Below are positions 1 to 5,133 of a DNA stretch of 5,133 bases, one piece after another (the first letter of the stretch is position 1; each line of letters opens with the position of its first letter). The stretch lies in the NCBI GenBank assembly GCA_009908535.1, contig JAAAOD010000107.1:1-5133 (forward strand). Reading direction: 5' to 3'. The notes beneath the pieces are model-generated. The model was not told where the DNA came from. It saw only the letters and a list, made by a program, of their open reading frames with translations, and searched no databases. Origin of the DNA: Verrucomicrobiota bacterium. GTDB taxonomy: Bacteria > Verrucomicrobiota > Verrucomicrobiia > Opitutales > Oceanipulchritudinaceae. Both the position numbers and the translations under genes were made by a program.

Positions 1-681
1 ACGCCGGAAACCATTTCCCTCGTCGATTTCGACGGCAAACAACTCGCCGGGAAGTTCAAACGGACAAGCGAGTGCATGACGCACCTCGCCATCTTCCGCA
101 ACCAGCCCAAGGCGCGTGCCACCTGCCACGCGCATCCGCCGCATGCGACCGCCTTTGCGGTGGCCAATGTGCAGCCGCCCACCTGCATGATCCCGGAGGC
201 GGAGGTCTTTCTCGGCCAGATCGGAATGGCGGCCTACCAGACGCCCGGAACCCCGGCCAACGCCGAAGAAGTGGGCAAGGTCTCCGCCAAGCACCATGCC
301 ATCCTCATGGTGAACCACGGCGTGATCTGCTGGGGCGACCATATCGAGGACGCCTACTGGAAAATGGAGAATTGCGACGCTTATTGCCGCACCATCTGGG
401 TGGCCTCGCAGCTCGGCAACGGCCTCAAGACGATCACGCAGCCGCAGGCGCGCGAGCTTATCGAATTGCGCAAGACCCTCGGTATGCACGATGCCCGGGA
501 GCAGTACAAGGAGTGCGAGCTCTGCGATAACAGTGAATTCCAGCCCGGCGTGGTCTGCAAAGCAGGTCCGCCGGCGGGAGCGGAGGCTAAAGAGGCGGAG
601 GCTTCCCCTTCGCGGGCAGAGGCCGATGCCCTCGTGCGGCAGATTACCGACTTGATCATGACGGAGCTGGACAAGGCCTGA
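1..681 (+). CDS. Class II (zinc) aldolase, L-fuculose/L-rhamnulose-phosphate aldolase type, 5'-truncated
   Basis: The frame is open from base 1, so the N-terminus lies outside the window; 226 codons remain. The family cleaves 1-phospho-ketoses (fuculose-1-P, rhamnulose-1-P, ribulose-5-P epimerisation in relatives) by a zinc-stabilised enediolate. Seen here: the catalytic-acid segment RTSE (Glu24 of the visible part), the zinc motif HAHPPH (His43, His45) and the third zinc His in VNHG (His106). The catalytic domain ends near codon 171. It is followed by a Cys cluster, CELC (Cys172, Cys175) and Cys186, then an Ala/Glu/Pro-rich linker (187-209) and a short amphipathic helix (210-226). The usual fuculose aldolase is about 215 residues and lacks this tail. 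The tail and the neighbouring dehydrogenase fit the aldolase of PVM-type microcompartment loci, which would produce lactaldehyde in a shell. The family assignment is firm; the exact sugar is not shown by the sequence. Confidence 0.93.
   Translation, partial: TPETISLVDFDGKQLAGKFKRTSECMTHLAIFRNQPKARATCHAHPPHATAFAVANVQPPTCMIPEAEVFLGQIGMAAYQTPGTPANAEEVGKVSAKHHAILMVNHGVICWGDHIEDAYWKMENCDAYCRTIWVASQLGNGLKTITQPQARELIELRKTLGMHDAREQYKECELCDNSEFQPGVVCKAGPPAGAEAKEAEASPSRAEADALVRQITDLIMTELDKA
628..678 (+). other. Predicted BMC encapsulation peptide at the aldolase C-terminus
   Basis: The last 17 residues, ALVRQITDLIMTELDKA, form a predicted amphipathic helix with Leu211, Val212, Ile215, Leu218, Ile219 and Leu223 on one face and Arg, Gln, Asp, Glu and Lys on the other. 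A low-complexity linker rich in Ala, Glu, Pro and Ser (559-627) separates it from the catalytic domain. This layout, domain then flexible linker then a helix of about 15-18 residues, is the hallmark of cargo-targeting peptides of bacterial microcompartments. The core resembles, from memory, the N-terminal peptide of PduD (LLRQIIEDVLSEM). The function is inferred; no shell gene is present in the window. Confidence 0.7.
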
Positions 682-716
682 GGCCGTCCGCCGCTTCCAG
701 GCAATCCCCGGAAAAA

Positions 717-721
717 AGGAG
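717..721 (+). promoter_or_regulatory. Ribosome binding site of the dehydrogenase gene
   Basis: AGGAG lies 9 bases before the ATG at 731, in an A-rich context. It supports that start, as does the dinucleotide-binding motif beginning only a few residues into the protein. Confidence 0.8.
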
Positions 722-730
722 ACCGGTTTT

Positions 731-1657
731 ATGAAAGTTACCATCATCGGCGGCGGCGGGCGCGTCGGAGTCAACGCGGCCTTTGCCCTGCAATGCGGTG
801 GAATTGTCGCGGAAATGCAACTACTGGACGCGAACACGGAACTGGCCGGGGGCGAGGCCCTGGATCTGCTGCACGGGGCTTCTTCCCTCGCAGACCAGCG
901 CATCTATGCCGGAGATTACCAGCGGGCGAGGGACACCGACATTTTCGTGATCACGGCCGGCCTGCGGCGGAAGCCGGACGAATCCCGCCTCGATCTGATC
1001 AACCGCAACGTCGCCCTCTTCCAACAGATCCTCGACGATATCCGGGCCGCCGGGCACAAGGAGGGCGCGCGCTTCTTCATTGTCTCCAATCCCGTCGATA
1101 TCCTCACGGAAATGGCCACGGAAGCGCTCGCCGTTCCCGCAAGGCAGGTTTTCGGCCTCGGCACGATGCTGGATACCGCCCGTTTCCGCTCCCTTATTGC
1201 ACAGGAACTCAATCTGGCCCCGACGCAGGTGAAGGCCCTTATCCTCGGGGAACACGGAGATTCCATGTTGCCGGTGTGGTCCTCCGCGACCGTGGGAGGC
1301 TTCCCCCTGACGGGCCTGCCGCAACTGAACCCGTCCCTTCAGAAAAAGCTTTTCGAGCGCACCAAGAGCAGCGGCGCCGAAGTGATCCGCCGCAAGGGGG
1401 GTGCCGGCTGGGCTGTCGGAGCGACCATTGCCGAGGTTGTGCACGCGGTTGTTCTCGACAGTCGCCGACTCCTCCCAGTTTCCTCCCACCAGGCGGGCAA
1501 GGCCTACGGGATCCGCGATATTTCCCTGAGTGTTCCGACCGTGGTTGGGCGCGAAGGGGTGCACGAGCATGTCGAAATCGACCTCTGGCCAAAGGAGAAG
1601 CAGGCCCTGGCCGCTTCCGCGAGAGCATTGAAGGAAACGCTTGCCAAGGTCCGGTAG
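731..1657 (+). CDS. NAD-dependent lactate/malate dehydrogenase family protein
   Basis: The 308 residues cover the whole family length. The N-terminal Rossmann motif is GGGGRVG (residues 7-13), and Asp33 at the end of the second strand points to NAD rather than NADP. The mobile loop AGLRRKPDESR (76-86) puts Arg80 at the substrate-discriminating position (Gln102 in lactate dehydrogenase, Arg in malate dehydrogenase). Arg86, Asn120 (VSNPVD), the Asp148/Arg151 pair (LDTARFR) and catalytic His175 (GEHGDS) are all present. The second specificity position, Thr246 in lactate dehydrogenases, is Ala225. The enzyme therefore looks like malate dehydrogenase by its specificity residues, although GEHGDS and the following LPVWSSATVGG are typical of lactate dehydrogenases. 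It sits 49 bases after the aldolase with no terminator between them, so co-transcription is likely. The C-terminal helix is the normal family end; no targeting peptide is seen. In a PVM-type locus it would help with redox recycling, but the true substrate is open. Confidence 0.93.
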   Translation: MKVTIIGGGGRVGVNAAFALQCGGIVAEMQLLDANTELAGGEALDLLHGASSLADQRIYAGDYQRARDTDIFVITAGLRRKPDESRLDLINRNVALFQQILDDIRAAGHKEGARFFIVSNPVDILTEMATEALAVPARQVFGLGTMLDTARFRSLIAQELNLAPTQVKALILGEHGDSMLPVWSSATVGGFPLTGLPQLNPSLQKKLFERTKSSGAEVIRRKGGAGWAVGATIAEVVHAVVLDSRRLLPVSSHQAGKAYGIRDISLSVPTVVGREGVHEHVEIDLWPKEKQALAASARALKETLAKVR

Positions 1658-1682
1658 GAGAGCCTTTCCTCCTCCCCTTCCT
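1656..1682 (+). promoter_or_regulatory. Distant Shine-Dalgarno plus 20-base polypyrimidine tract before the kinase-like gene
   Basis: AGGAG (1656-1660) overlaps the dehydrogenase stop codon but lies 22 bases from ATG 1683, too far for ordinary use. Bases 1663-1682 are pure pyrimidine right up to the ATG and contain CTCCT (1669-1673), which could pair with that AGGAG across an 8-base loop. Initiation may rely on coupling to the upstream gene or on the pyrimidine tract (ribosomal protein S1-like recognition). The sequence is seen directly; the function is inferred. Confidence 0.35.
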
Positions 1683-2909
1683 ATGGATAAGCCCTCCAGT
1701 CCTCCCACCGCCGCCGCCGCCGATGGCGAGCAGGAAAAGACGCTGGACCTTGAGATCAAGGACGCCCAGCTCATCTTCAACGCCGTCTGGGAGGAACTTT
1801 GCGACGATTTCGGGGAGTCGTCGCTGGCTTTTCCGCGGGAGATCTTCTGGCTGAACGGGGCACCCGGTGCGGGCAAAGGGACGCAGACGCGCTTCATCAT
1901 GGATTTCTGCGGTCTGACCGCGAAACCGGTCGTCATTTCCGACCTCCTCAACAGCCCGGAGGCGCAGCGCCTGAAGGATGCGGGGCTCATGGTGGGGGAC
2001 CGGGAGGTGACCTCCCTGCTGCTGCGCGAGCTGCTGAAGCCGGAGAATGCCATGGGCGTCGTCGTGGACGGTTATCCCCGCACGAAGGTGCAGGTGGAAT
2101 GCGTGAAGCTCTTCTACCGCAAGCTCAACCAGCTTCGCAGCAAGTATCTCAGCAGTCCCCACGAGGCGACCTTCCACAAACCGATCTTCCATATCATCGT
2201 GCTCTATGTGGACGAGGCGGTCTCGGTTCACCGGCAGCTTCACCGCGGTCGTCTTGTCCAGGAACACAACCGCCAGGTGGAATCGACCGGAACGGGACGA
2301 AAGAAGGAACTGCGCAAGACTGACCTCAGTGTCGAGGCCGCCCGCAACCGCTACCGGACCTTCAAGGAGATCACCTACGAGTCCCTGCGCTCGCTGCGGG
2401 AGATATTCCACTACCACTTTATCAATGCGCAGCAGTCAGTTGGGGAAGTGCAGAAGAGCATTGTCGAGGAACTGAAATACCAGTCCTCCCTCGAACTCGA
2501 CCAGCGCACCAACGACCTCGTCTCGCGGGTGCCCATCGCCTCCGACATAGTCGTTCACGCGCGCCAGCAGCTGGTCGAACGGCTCGAGACCTACACCGCC
2601 CAGCAACCGGAGCTCTTCGACCGGATCGTCCGTGTGATCGAGAGCAAGTTCATGCCCATCGTGCAGCGCCATGCCGTTTCCGGTCGCGCCTACATCAGTT
2701 CGGAAGACCCCGTCTTTGAAAGCAACATGGCCCTCGCCATCCTCATCGATGTCTTTTCCGAGCGCGGTTACCAGGCGGCCGTGGATGTACGGCAGGAAGA
2801 AGTGCCGGACCGGTTCGATCTTTCGACGGGCGAGATCGAGACCCGGCGCAAGAAAGTCTACCGCTTCAGCATCCATTTCCAGGGATCGGTCATCCGCCGC
2901 GGGCATTAG
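1683..2909 (+). CDS. Adenylate-kinase-like P-loop protein with an extra C-terminal domain
   Basis: The start is taken as ATG 1683 because the only upstream in-frame candidate, TTG 1641, overlaps the dehydrogenase and would add a proline-rich stretch. That gives 408 residues, against about 215 for adenylate kinase. Residues 1-20 are low complexity (Pro, Ser and four Ala). The P-loop GAPGAGKGT (59-67) and DGYPRT (129-134) with Gln137 are adenylate-kinase signatures. Arg184 in HRQLHRGR, Arg211/Asp214 in RKTD, and Arg223 match the LID-border arginines, while the LID itself is a short basic insertion (about 190-209). The AMP-site motif TGDxLR is missing: the sequence goes from VVIS straight to DLLNSPEAQ with about ten residues fewer than usual. 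Residues about 255-408 form a domain I do not recognise, charged and probably alpha/beta, with no membrane segment. It follows the dehydrogenase by 25 bases and is probably in the same transcript. ATP binding is likely; AMP phosphorylation is uncertain. Confidence 0.88.
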   Translation: MDKPSSPPTAAAADGEQEKTLDLEIKDAQLIFNAVWEELCDDFGESSLAFPREIFWLNGAPGAGKGTQTRFIMDFCGLTAKPVVISDLLNSPEAQRLKDAGLMVGDREVTSLLLRELLKPENAMGVVVDGYPRTKVQVECVKLFYRKLNQLRSKYLSSPHEATFHKPIFHIIVLYVDEAVSVHRQLHRGRLVQEHNRQVESTGTGRKKELRKTDLSVEAARNRYRTFKEITYESLRSLREIFHYHFINAQQSVGEVQKSIVEELKYQSSLELDQRTNDLVSRVPIASDIVVHARQQLVERLETYTAQQPELFDRIVRVIESKFMPIVQRHAVSGRAYISSEDPVFESNMALAILIDVFSERGYQAAVDVRQEEVPDRFDLSTGEIETRRKKVYRFSIHFQGSVIRRGH

Positions 2910-2947
2910 GTTTTTTCTCTTCTGGGGAGATCTTCCGTCTTGACTCA

Positions 2948-2970
2948 GGAATCCACCTGATTGTGGATCC
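2948..2970 (+). other. Small hairpin in the intergenic region
   Basis: ATCCAC (2951-2956) pairs with GTGGAT (2963-2968) around a 6-base loop, and GG (2948-2949) can pair with CC (2969-2970) past a single bulged A. No T-run follows, so it is not a normal intrinsic terminator. It may be an RNA structure near the 3' end of the upstream transcript or an operator-like inverted repeat. Confidence 0.4.
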
Positions 2971-3018
2971 GACCTTATTCTGATAAGCTTCTCTCATAGT
3001 TTTCGATTTTGGTATTAG

Positions 3019-3044
3019 GAGTAGTTGAGAGTAAGAGTAGTTGA
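3019..3044 (+). repeat. Pair of 10-base direct repeats, GAGTAGTTGA
   Basis: GAGTAGTTGA occurs at 3019-3028 and again at 3035-3044, exact copies 16 bases apart start to start. They sit directly before the terminator stem. A repeated protein-binding site is possible, but so is a small local duplication. Confidence 0.55.
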
Positions 3045-3047
3045 CAC

Positions 3048-3089
3048 AAAACCCGCGGGTCTCTTTCGAGTCCGCGGGTTTTTGCTTTT
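3048..3089 (+). terminator. Rho-independent terminator
   Basis: An 11-base-pair stem is formed by 3048-3058 (AAAACCCGCGG) and 3072-3082 (CCGCGGGTTTT), with a 13-base loop that can fold further (CTC 3061-3063 with GAG 3068-3070, loop TTTC). The T-rich tail TTTTTGCTTTT follows. It ends transcription coming from the left, 138 bases after the kinase-like stop, or it ends a short leader RNA of the right-hand operon. The A-run on the left arm gives a shorter T-run on the other strand, so weak activity in that direction is possible. Confidence 0.88.
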
Positions 3090-3137
3090 GTCAGCTTCGA
3101 TGACCGGCTAAGGAGGCCGCCTCGAGCGGCTGGGTCG

Positions 3138-3182
3138 ATGACTTGCCAACAGGGCGGTGGCCATCCATCTTTCCGGCCATGA
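3138..3182 (+). CDS. Possible 14-codon leader mini-ORF overlapping the aminopeptidase start
   Basis: ATG 3138 opens a reading frame of 14 codons (MTCQQGGGHPSFRP) whose TGA (3180-3182) overlaps the aminopeptidase ATG (3179-3181) in the form ATGA, the classic arrangement for translational coupling. The nearest good Shine-Dalgarno, AGGAGG (3111-3116), is 21 bases from this ATG and 62 bases from the aminopeptidase ATG, so it suits neither start well. The mini-ORF could be chance; nothing in its composition argues for a functional peptide. Confidence 0.2.
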   Translation: MTCQQGGGHPSFRP

Positions 3183-4300
3183 ATGATTCCCGCTTTGAGG
3201 CTCTTGCGAAAAATCTGGTCGGCTATTCCGTTTCCCTGAAGCGCGGGGAACGCGTATTGATCGACGCGCAGAATGTTCCCGATGAAATTGTGGTGGCCCT
3301 GATCCGCGAAGTACGGGCCCGCAAAGGCATTCCGCACGTTGCGGTGCAGCATGCGCGCATCACCCGCGAATTGCTGATGGGAGCCACGGAAGAGCAGTAC
3401 CGCTTTCAGGCGAAAATCGAGCTGCAGCGCATGAAGGGCATGGATGCCTACATCGCGCTGCGCGGGTCCGACAACATCTTCGAATCCTCCGATGTTCCGA
3501 GCAAGCGCATGCGGCTGGCGATGGGGGAAATGCGGCCGGTCCAGAACTACCGCGTAAAGAACACGAAATGGGTGGTTCTGCGCTGGCCGACGTCCGCGAT
3601 GGCCCAGCAGTCCCTCACCAGCACGGAGGCATTCGAGGATTTCTACTTCCGAGTCTGCTGTATGGACTACCGGCGCATGCTGGCGGGCCAGCGCGCCCTC
3701 AAGCGTCTGATGGACCGGACGGACAAGGTCCACATCAGGGGACCGGGCACGGACCTGCGTTTCTCCATCAAGGGGCTGGAGGCGGTGATGTGTTGCGGGG
3801 AGCATAACATCCCCGACGGTGAGACCTTCACCGCGCCTGTCAGGGAGAGCGTCGAGGGGGAGCTGACCTACAACGTCCCCTCCGTGTACCAGGGGGTCAG
3901 CTACGACAACCTCCGCTTTGAATTCGAGAAGGGGAAGATCGTGAAGGCCAGCTGCACCGGCGACAATCGCCGCCTGAAGGCGGTCCTCGACAGTGATCCG
4001 GGCGCCCGCTACATCGGCGAGTTCGCGATCGGCTTCAACCCGTACATCCTTGAACCCATGCGGGATACGCTTTTCGACGAAAAGATCGCGGGCAGTTTCC
4101 ACTTTACTCCGGGGCAGGCCTATGAAGGCGAGGCGGACAATGGGAACCGGTCGCAGGTGCACTGGGACATCGTCAACATCCAGCGCAAGGAGTACGGGGG
4201 CGGGGAAATCCGCTTCGACGGGAAGCTGATCCGCAAGGACGGCCTTTTTGTCCCGAAGGCGCTCCAGAAGCTGAATCCCGACTACCTGACGGACGCGTGA
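3179..4300 (+). CDS. M29-family metallo-aminopeptidase (AmpS/AmpT type)
   Basis: The protein has 373 residues from ATG 3179, slightly shorter than the roughly 410 usual for the family. This start gives the expected N-terminus (MNDSRFEALAKNLVGYS, then GERVLI); an upstream TTG at 3143 would add 12 unlikely residues. M29 enzymes are cytoplasmic, two-metal exopeptidases that remove N-terminal amino acids from peptides. The metal and catalytic residues are in order: Glu215 in PDGETFTAP, Glu281 in IGEFAIG, His308 in FHFTPG with Tyr315 seven residues later, and His328/Asp330 in VHWD. There is no signal peptide or membrane segment. No good Shine-Dalgarno lies directly before the ATG. The gene begins about 90 bases after a strong terminator and is followed 5 bases after its stop by a deaminase gene, so the two form an operon, probably for peptide and nucleobase salvage. 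Confidence 0.93.
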   Translation: MNDSRFEALAKNLVGYSVSLKRGERVLIDAQNVPDEIVVALIREVRARKGIPHVAVQHARITRELLMGATEEQYRFQAKIELQRMKGMDAYIALRGSDNIFESSDVPSKRMRLAMGEMRPVQNYRVKNTKWVVLRWPTSAMAQQSLTSTEAFEDFYFRVCCMDYRRMLAGQRALKRLMDRTDKVHIRGPGTDLRFSIKGLEAVMCCGEHNIPDGETFTAPVRESVEGELTYNVPSVYQGVSYDNLRFEFEKGKIVKASCTGDNRRLKAVLDSDPGARYIGEFAIGFNPYILEPMRDTLFDEKIAGSFHFTPGQAYEGEADNGNRSQVHWDIVNIQRKEYGGGEIRFDGKLIRKDGLFVPKALQKLNPDYLTDA

Positions 4301-4305
4301 GGGCC

Positions 4306-5133
4306 ATGAGTTTTCATCCCGATCCGCACCTGCGGGCCTTTCTGCGGCGTCTTCCAAAAACGGAGACGCACCTGCATATCGAAGGGGCGCTTCCCTGGGA
4401 AATGCTCAACACCCTCGATCCCGGGCGCTTCCCCTCGCCGCCGCCGTCGTGGCATAATGACTACCGCTTCCCGGACTTCACCCGCTTCGAAAGGGAACTC
4501 CTCGACATGGCGATGGCGTGGTACACCTCACCGGAAAGGTACCATGAGGCGGCGCGGGTCATTCTGCAGCGGCTGCACGTGGAGGAGGGAGTCCGTTATG
4601 TGGAGACCAGCTTCGCCAGCGGCATGGTGGAATACCTTGGGCTGGAGGCCCGTTCGGTGGCGGAGGCGATCAAGCATGCGGCGCCTCCGACGATGGAAGT
4701 GCGCGTGTATATGGGAATTCACCACGACGGCTACACCGAGCGCAGCCGGCCGTTTATCGAGGCAAGCCTCGACTGGGATGAAGTGGACGGGCTCGACCTG
4801 CACGGGACGGAAACGACGCCGTTGGAGCCGTGGACGGCCGACCTTTGGCAGCGGGCGCGCGCGGCGGGGAAAGGGACAAAGGCGCACGCGGGCGAGTTTG
4901 CCGGACCGGCCTTTGTCGAGCAGGTGATGGACGAACTCGGGGTCCGCCGCATCCAGCACGGTACGCGCGCGGCCGAATCCCCGGAGCTGGTGCGGCGATT
5001 GCGCGAGGAAGGGGCGGTTCTCGACATGTGTCCGATCAGTAACCTCAAATTGCGCGTCGTCCCCTCCCTCTCGGAACACCCGGTTCGGCATCTGCACGAC
5101 GAGGGGGTAATGGTGACGGTCAACACCGACGAC
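4306..5133 (+). CDS. Adenosine/adenine deaminase family protein, 3'-truncated by the window
   Basis: The frame is open from ATG 4306 to the last base, 276 codons; the C-terminus is outside the window. The family uses a zinc ion to deaminate adenosine, adenine or related aminopurines to the 6-oxo form. Visible motifs in order: PKTETHLHIEG (zinc His22 and His24), HAGE (His194, Glu197 as the proton shuttle), RIQHG (His218), CPISN (242-246) and NTDD (Asp275, Asp276). All catalytic residues are thus present before the cut. The residue after HLHI is Glu26, where true adenosine deaminases have Asp contacting the ribose 5'-OH; Glu is usual in the adenine-deaminase branch. Adenine deaminase, or an aminodeoxyfutalosine-deaminase-like enzyme, is therefore at least as likely as adenosine deaminase. 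The start lies 5 bases after the aminopeptidase TGA, with a weak GAGG overlapping that stop, so translation is probably coupled. Confidence 0.92.
   Translation, partial: MSFHPDPHLRAFLRRLPKTETHLHIEGALPWEMLNTLDPGRFPSPPPSWHNDYRFPDFTRFERELLDMAMAWYTSPERYHEAARVILQRLHVEEGVRYVETSFASGMVEYLGLEARSVAEAIKHAAPPTMEVRVYMGIHHDGYTERSRPFIEASLDWDEVDGLDLHGTETTPLEPWTADLWQRARAAGKGTKAHAGEFAGPAFVEQVMDELGVRRIQHGTRAAESPELVRRLREEGAVLDMCPISNLKLRVVPSLSEHPVRHLHDEGVMVTVNTDD

Noticed and set aside
1710..1721. (GCC)4 run coding for four Ala as a phase-variable repeat
   Set aside because: It is a short trinucleotide run, which cannot shift the frame by unit changes, and it sits in an ordinary low-complexity N-terminus.
793..1854. 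Overlapping + strand frame inside the dehydrogenase, rich in Arg, Pro and Gly
   Set aside because: Its composition is that of an out-of-frame translation of GC-rich DNA, and the dehydrogenase in the other frame has all family motifs.
821..2053. Long reverse-strand open frames (also 1239-2417, 2436-2906, 2975-4357 and 4528-5097)
   Set aside because: They lie opposite well-recognised + strand genes, share no recognisable motif, and are the usual antisense shadows in GC-rich coding DNA.
1..2909. Shell proteins or other BMC enzymes within the window
   Set aside because: No BMC-H or BMC-P protein, PduL or aldehyde dehydrogenase is seen in any frame; the BMC link rests only on the aldolase tail and the gene order.
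3050..3080. TTCGAGTCC inside the terminator resembles a tRNA T-loop
   Set aside because: The flanking bases do not form a 5-base-pair T-stem, and no anticodon arm or acceptor stem exists around it; the long GC stem with T-run explains it fully.
3088..3116. TTGTCA (3088-3093) and TTGACA (3041-3046) as -35 boxes
   Set aside because: No acceptable -10 box lies 16-18 bases downstream; the second would place its -10 inside the terminator stem.

Overview
The window carries five protein-coding genes, all on the + strand, packed tightly in GC-rich DNA. Both edges cut through a gene. No RNA gene, insertion sequence, CRISPR array or shell-protein gene is visible. The aldolase type, with its Cys-rich tail and a lactate/malate dehydrogenase directly behind it, matches what I know of the Planctomycetes-Verrucomicrobia (PVM) type of bacterial microcompartment (BMC) locus. 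The base composition and the odd adenylate-kinase-like protein would suit a Verrucomicrobium or Planctomycete. This taxonomic guess is inference, not proof.

Left part (1-2909): a 5'-truncated class II (zinc) aldolase (1-681) ends in an alanine/glutamate-rich linker and a short amphipathic helix that looks like a BMC encapsulation peptide (628-678). It is followed after 49 bases by an NAD-dependent lactate/malate-dehydrogenase-family enzyme (731-1657), and 25 bases later by a 408-residue adenylate-kinase-like P-loop protein with an unassigned C-terminal domain (1683-2909). The aldolase would split a deoxysugar phosphate (L-fuculose- or L-rhamnulose-1-phosphate) into DHAP and lactaldehyde, inside a shell if the locus is a BMC. 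The dehydrogenase would serve redox balance. The kinase-like protein has no obvious part in this pathway.

Middle (2910-3178): a 269-base, more AT-rich intergenic stretch. It holds a small hairpin, a 10-base direct repeat with 16-base spacing, a strong rho-independent terminator (3048-3089), an orphan AGGAGG and a 14-codon mini-ORF whose TGA overlaps the next ATG. This is the boundary between two transcription units.

Right part (3179-5133): an M29-family metallo-aminopeptidase (3179-4300) and, 5 bases later, an adenosine/adenine-deaminase-family enzyme (4306 to the window end, truncated just after its catalytic Asp-Asp). Together they look like a peptide and purine salvage operon, unrelated to the left block.

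Most notable are the predicted encapsulation peptide, the malate-type specificity residues in a lactate-dehydrogenase-like frame, and the degenerate AMP site plus extra domain of the adenylate-kinase-like protein.
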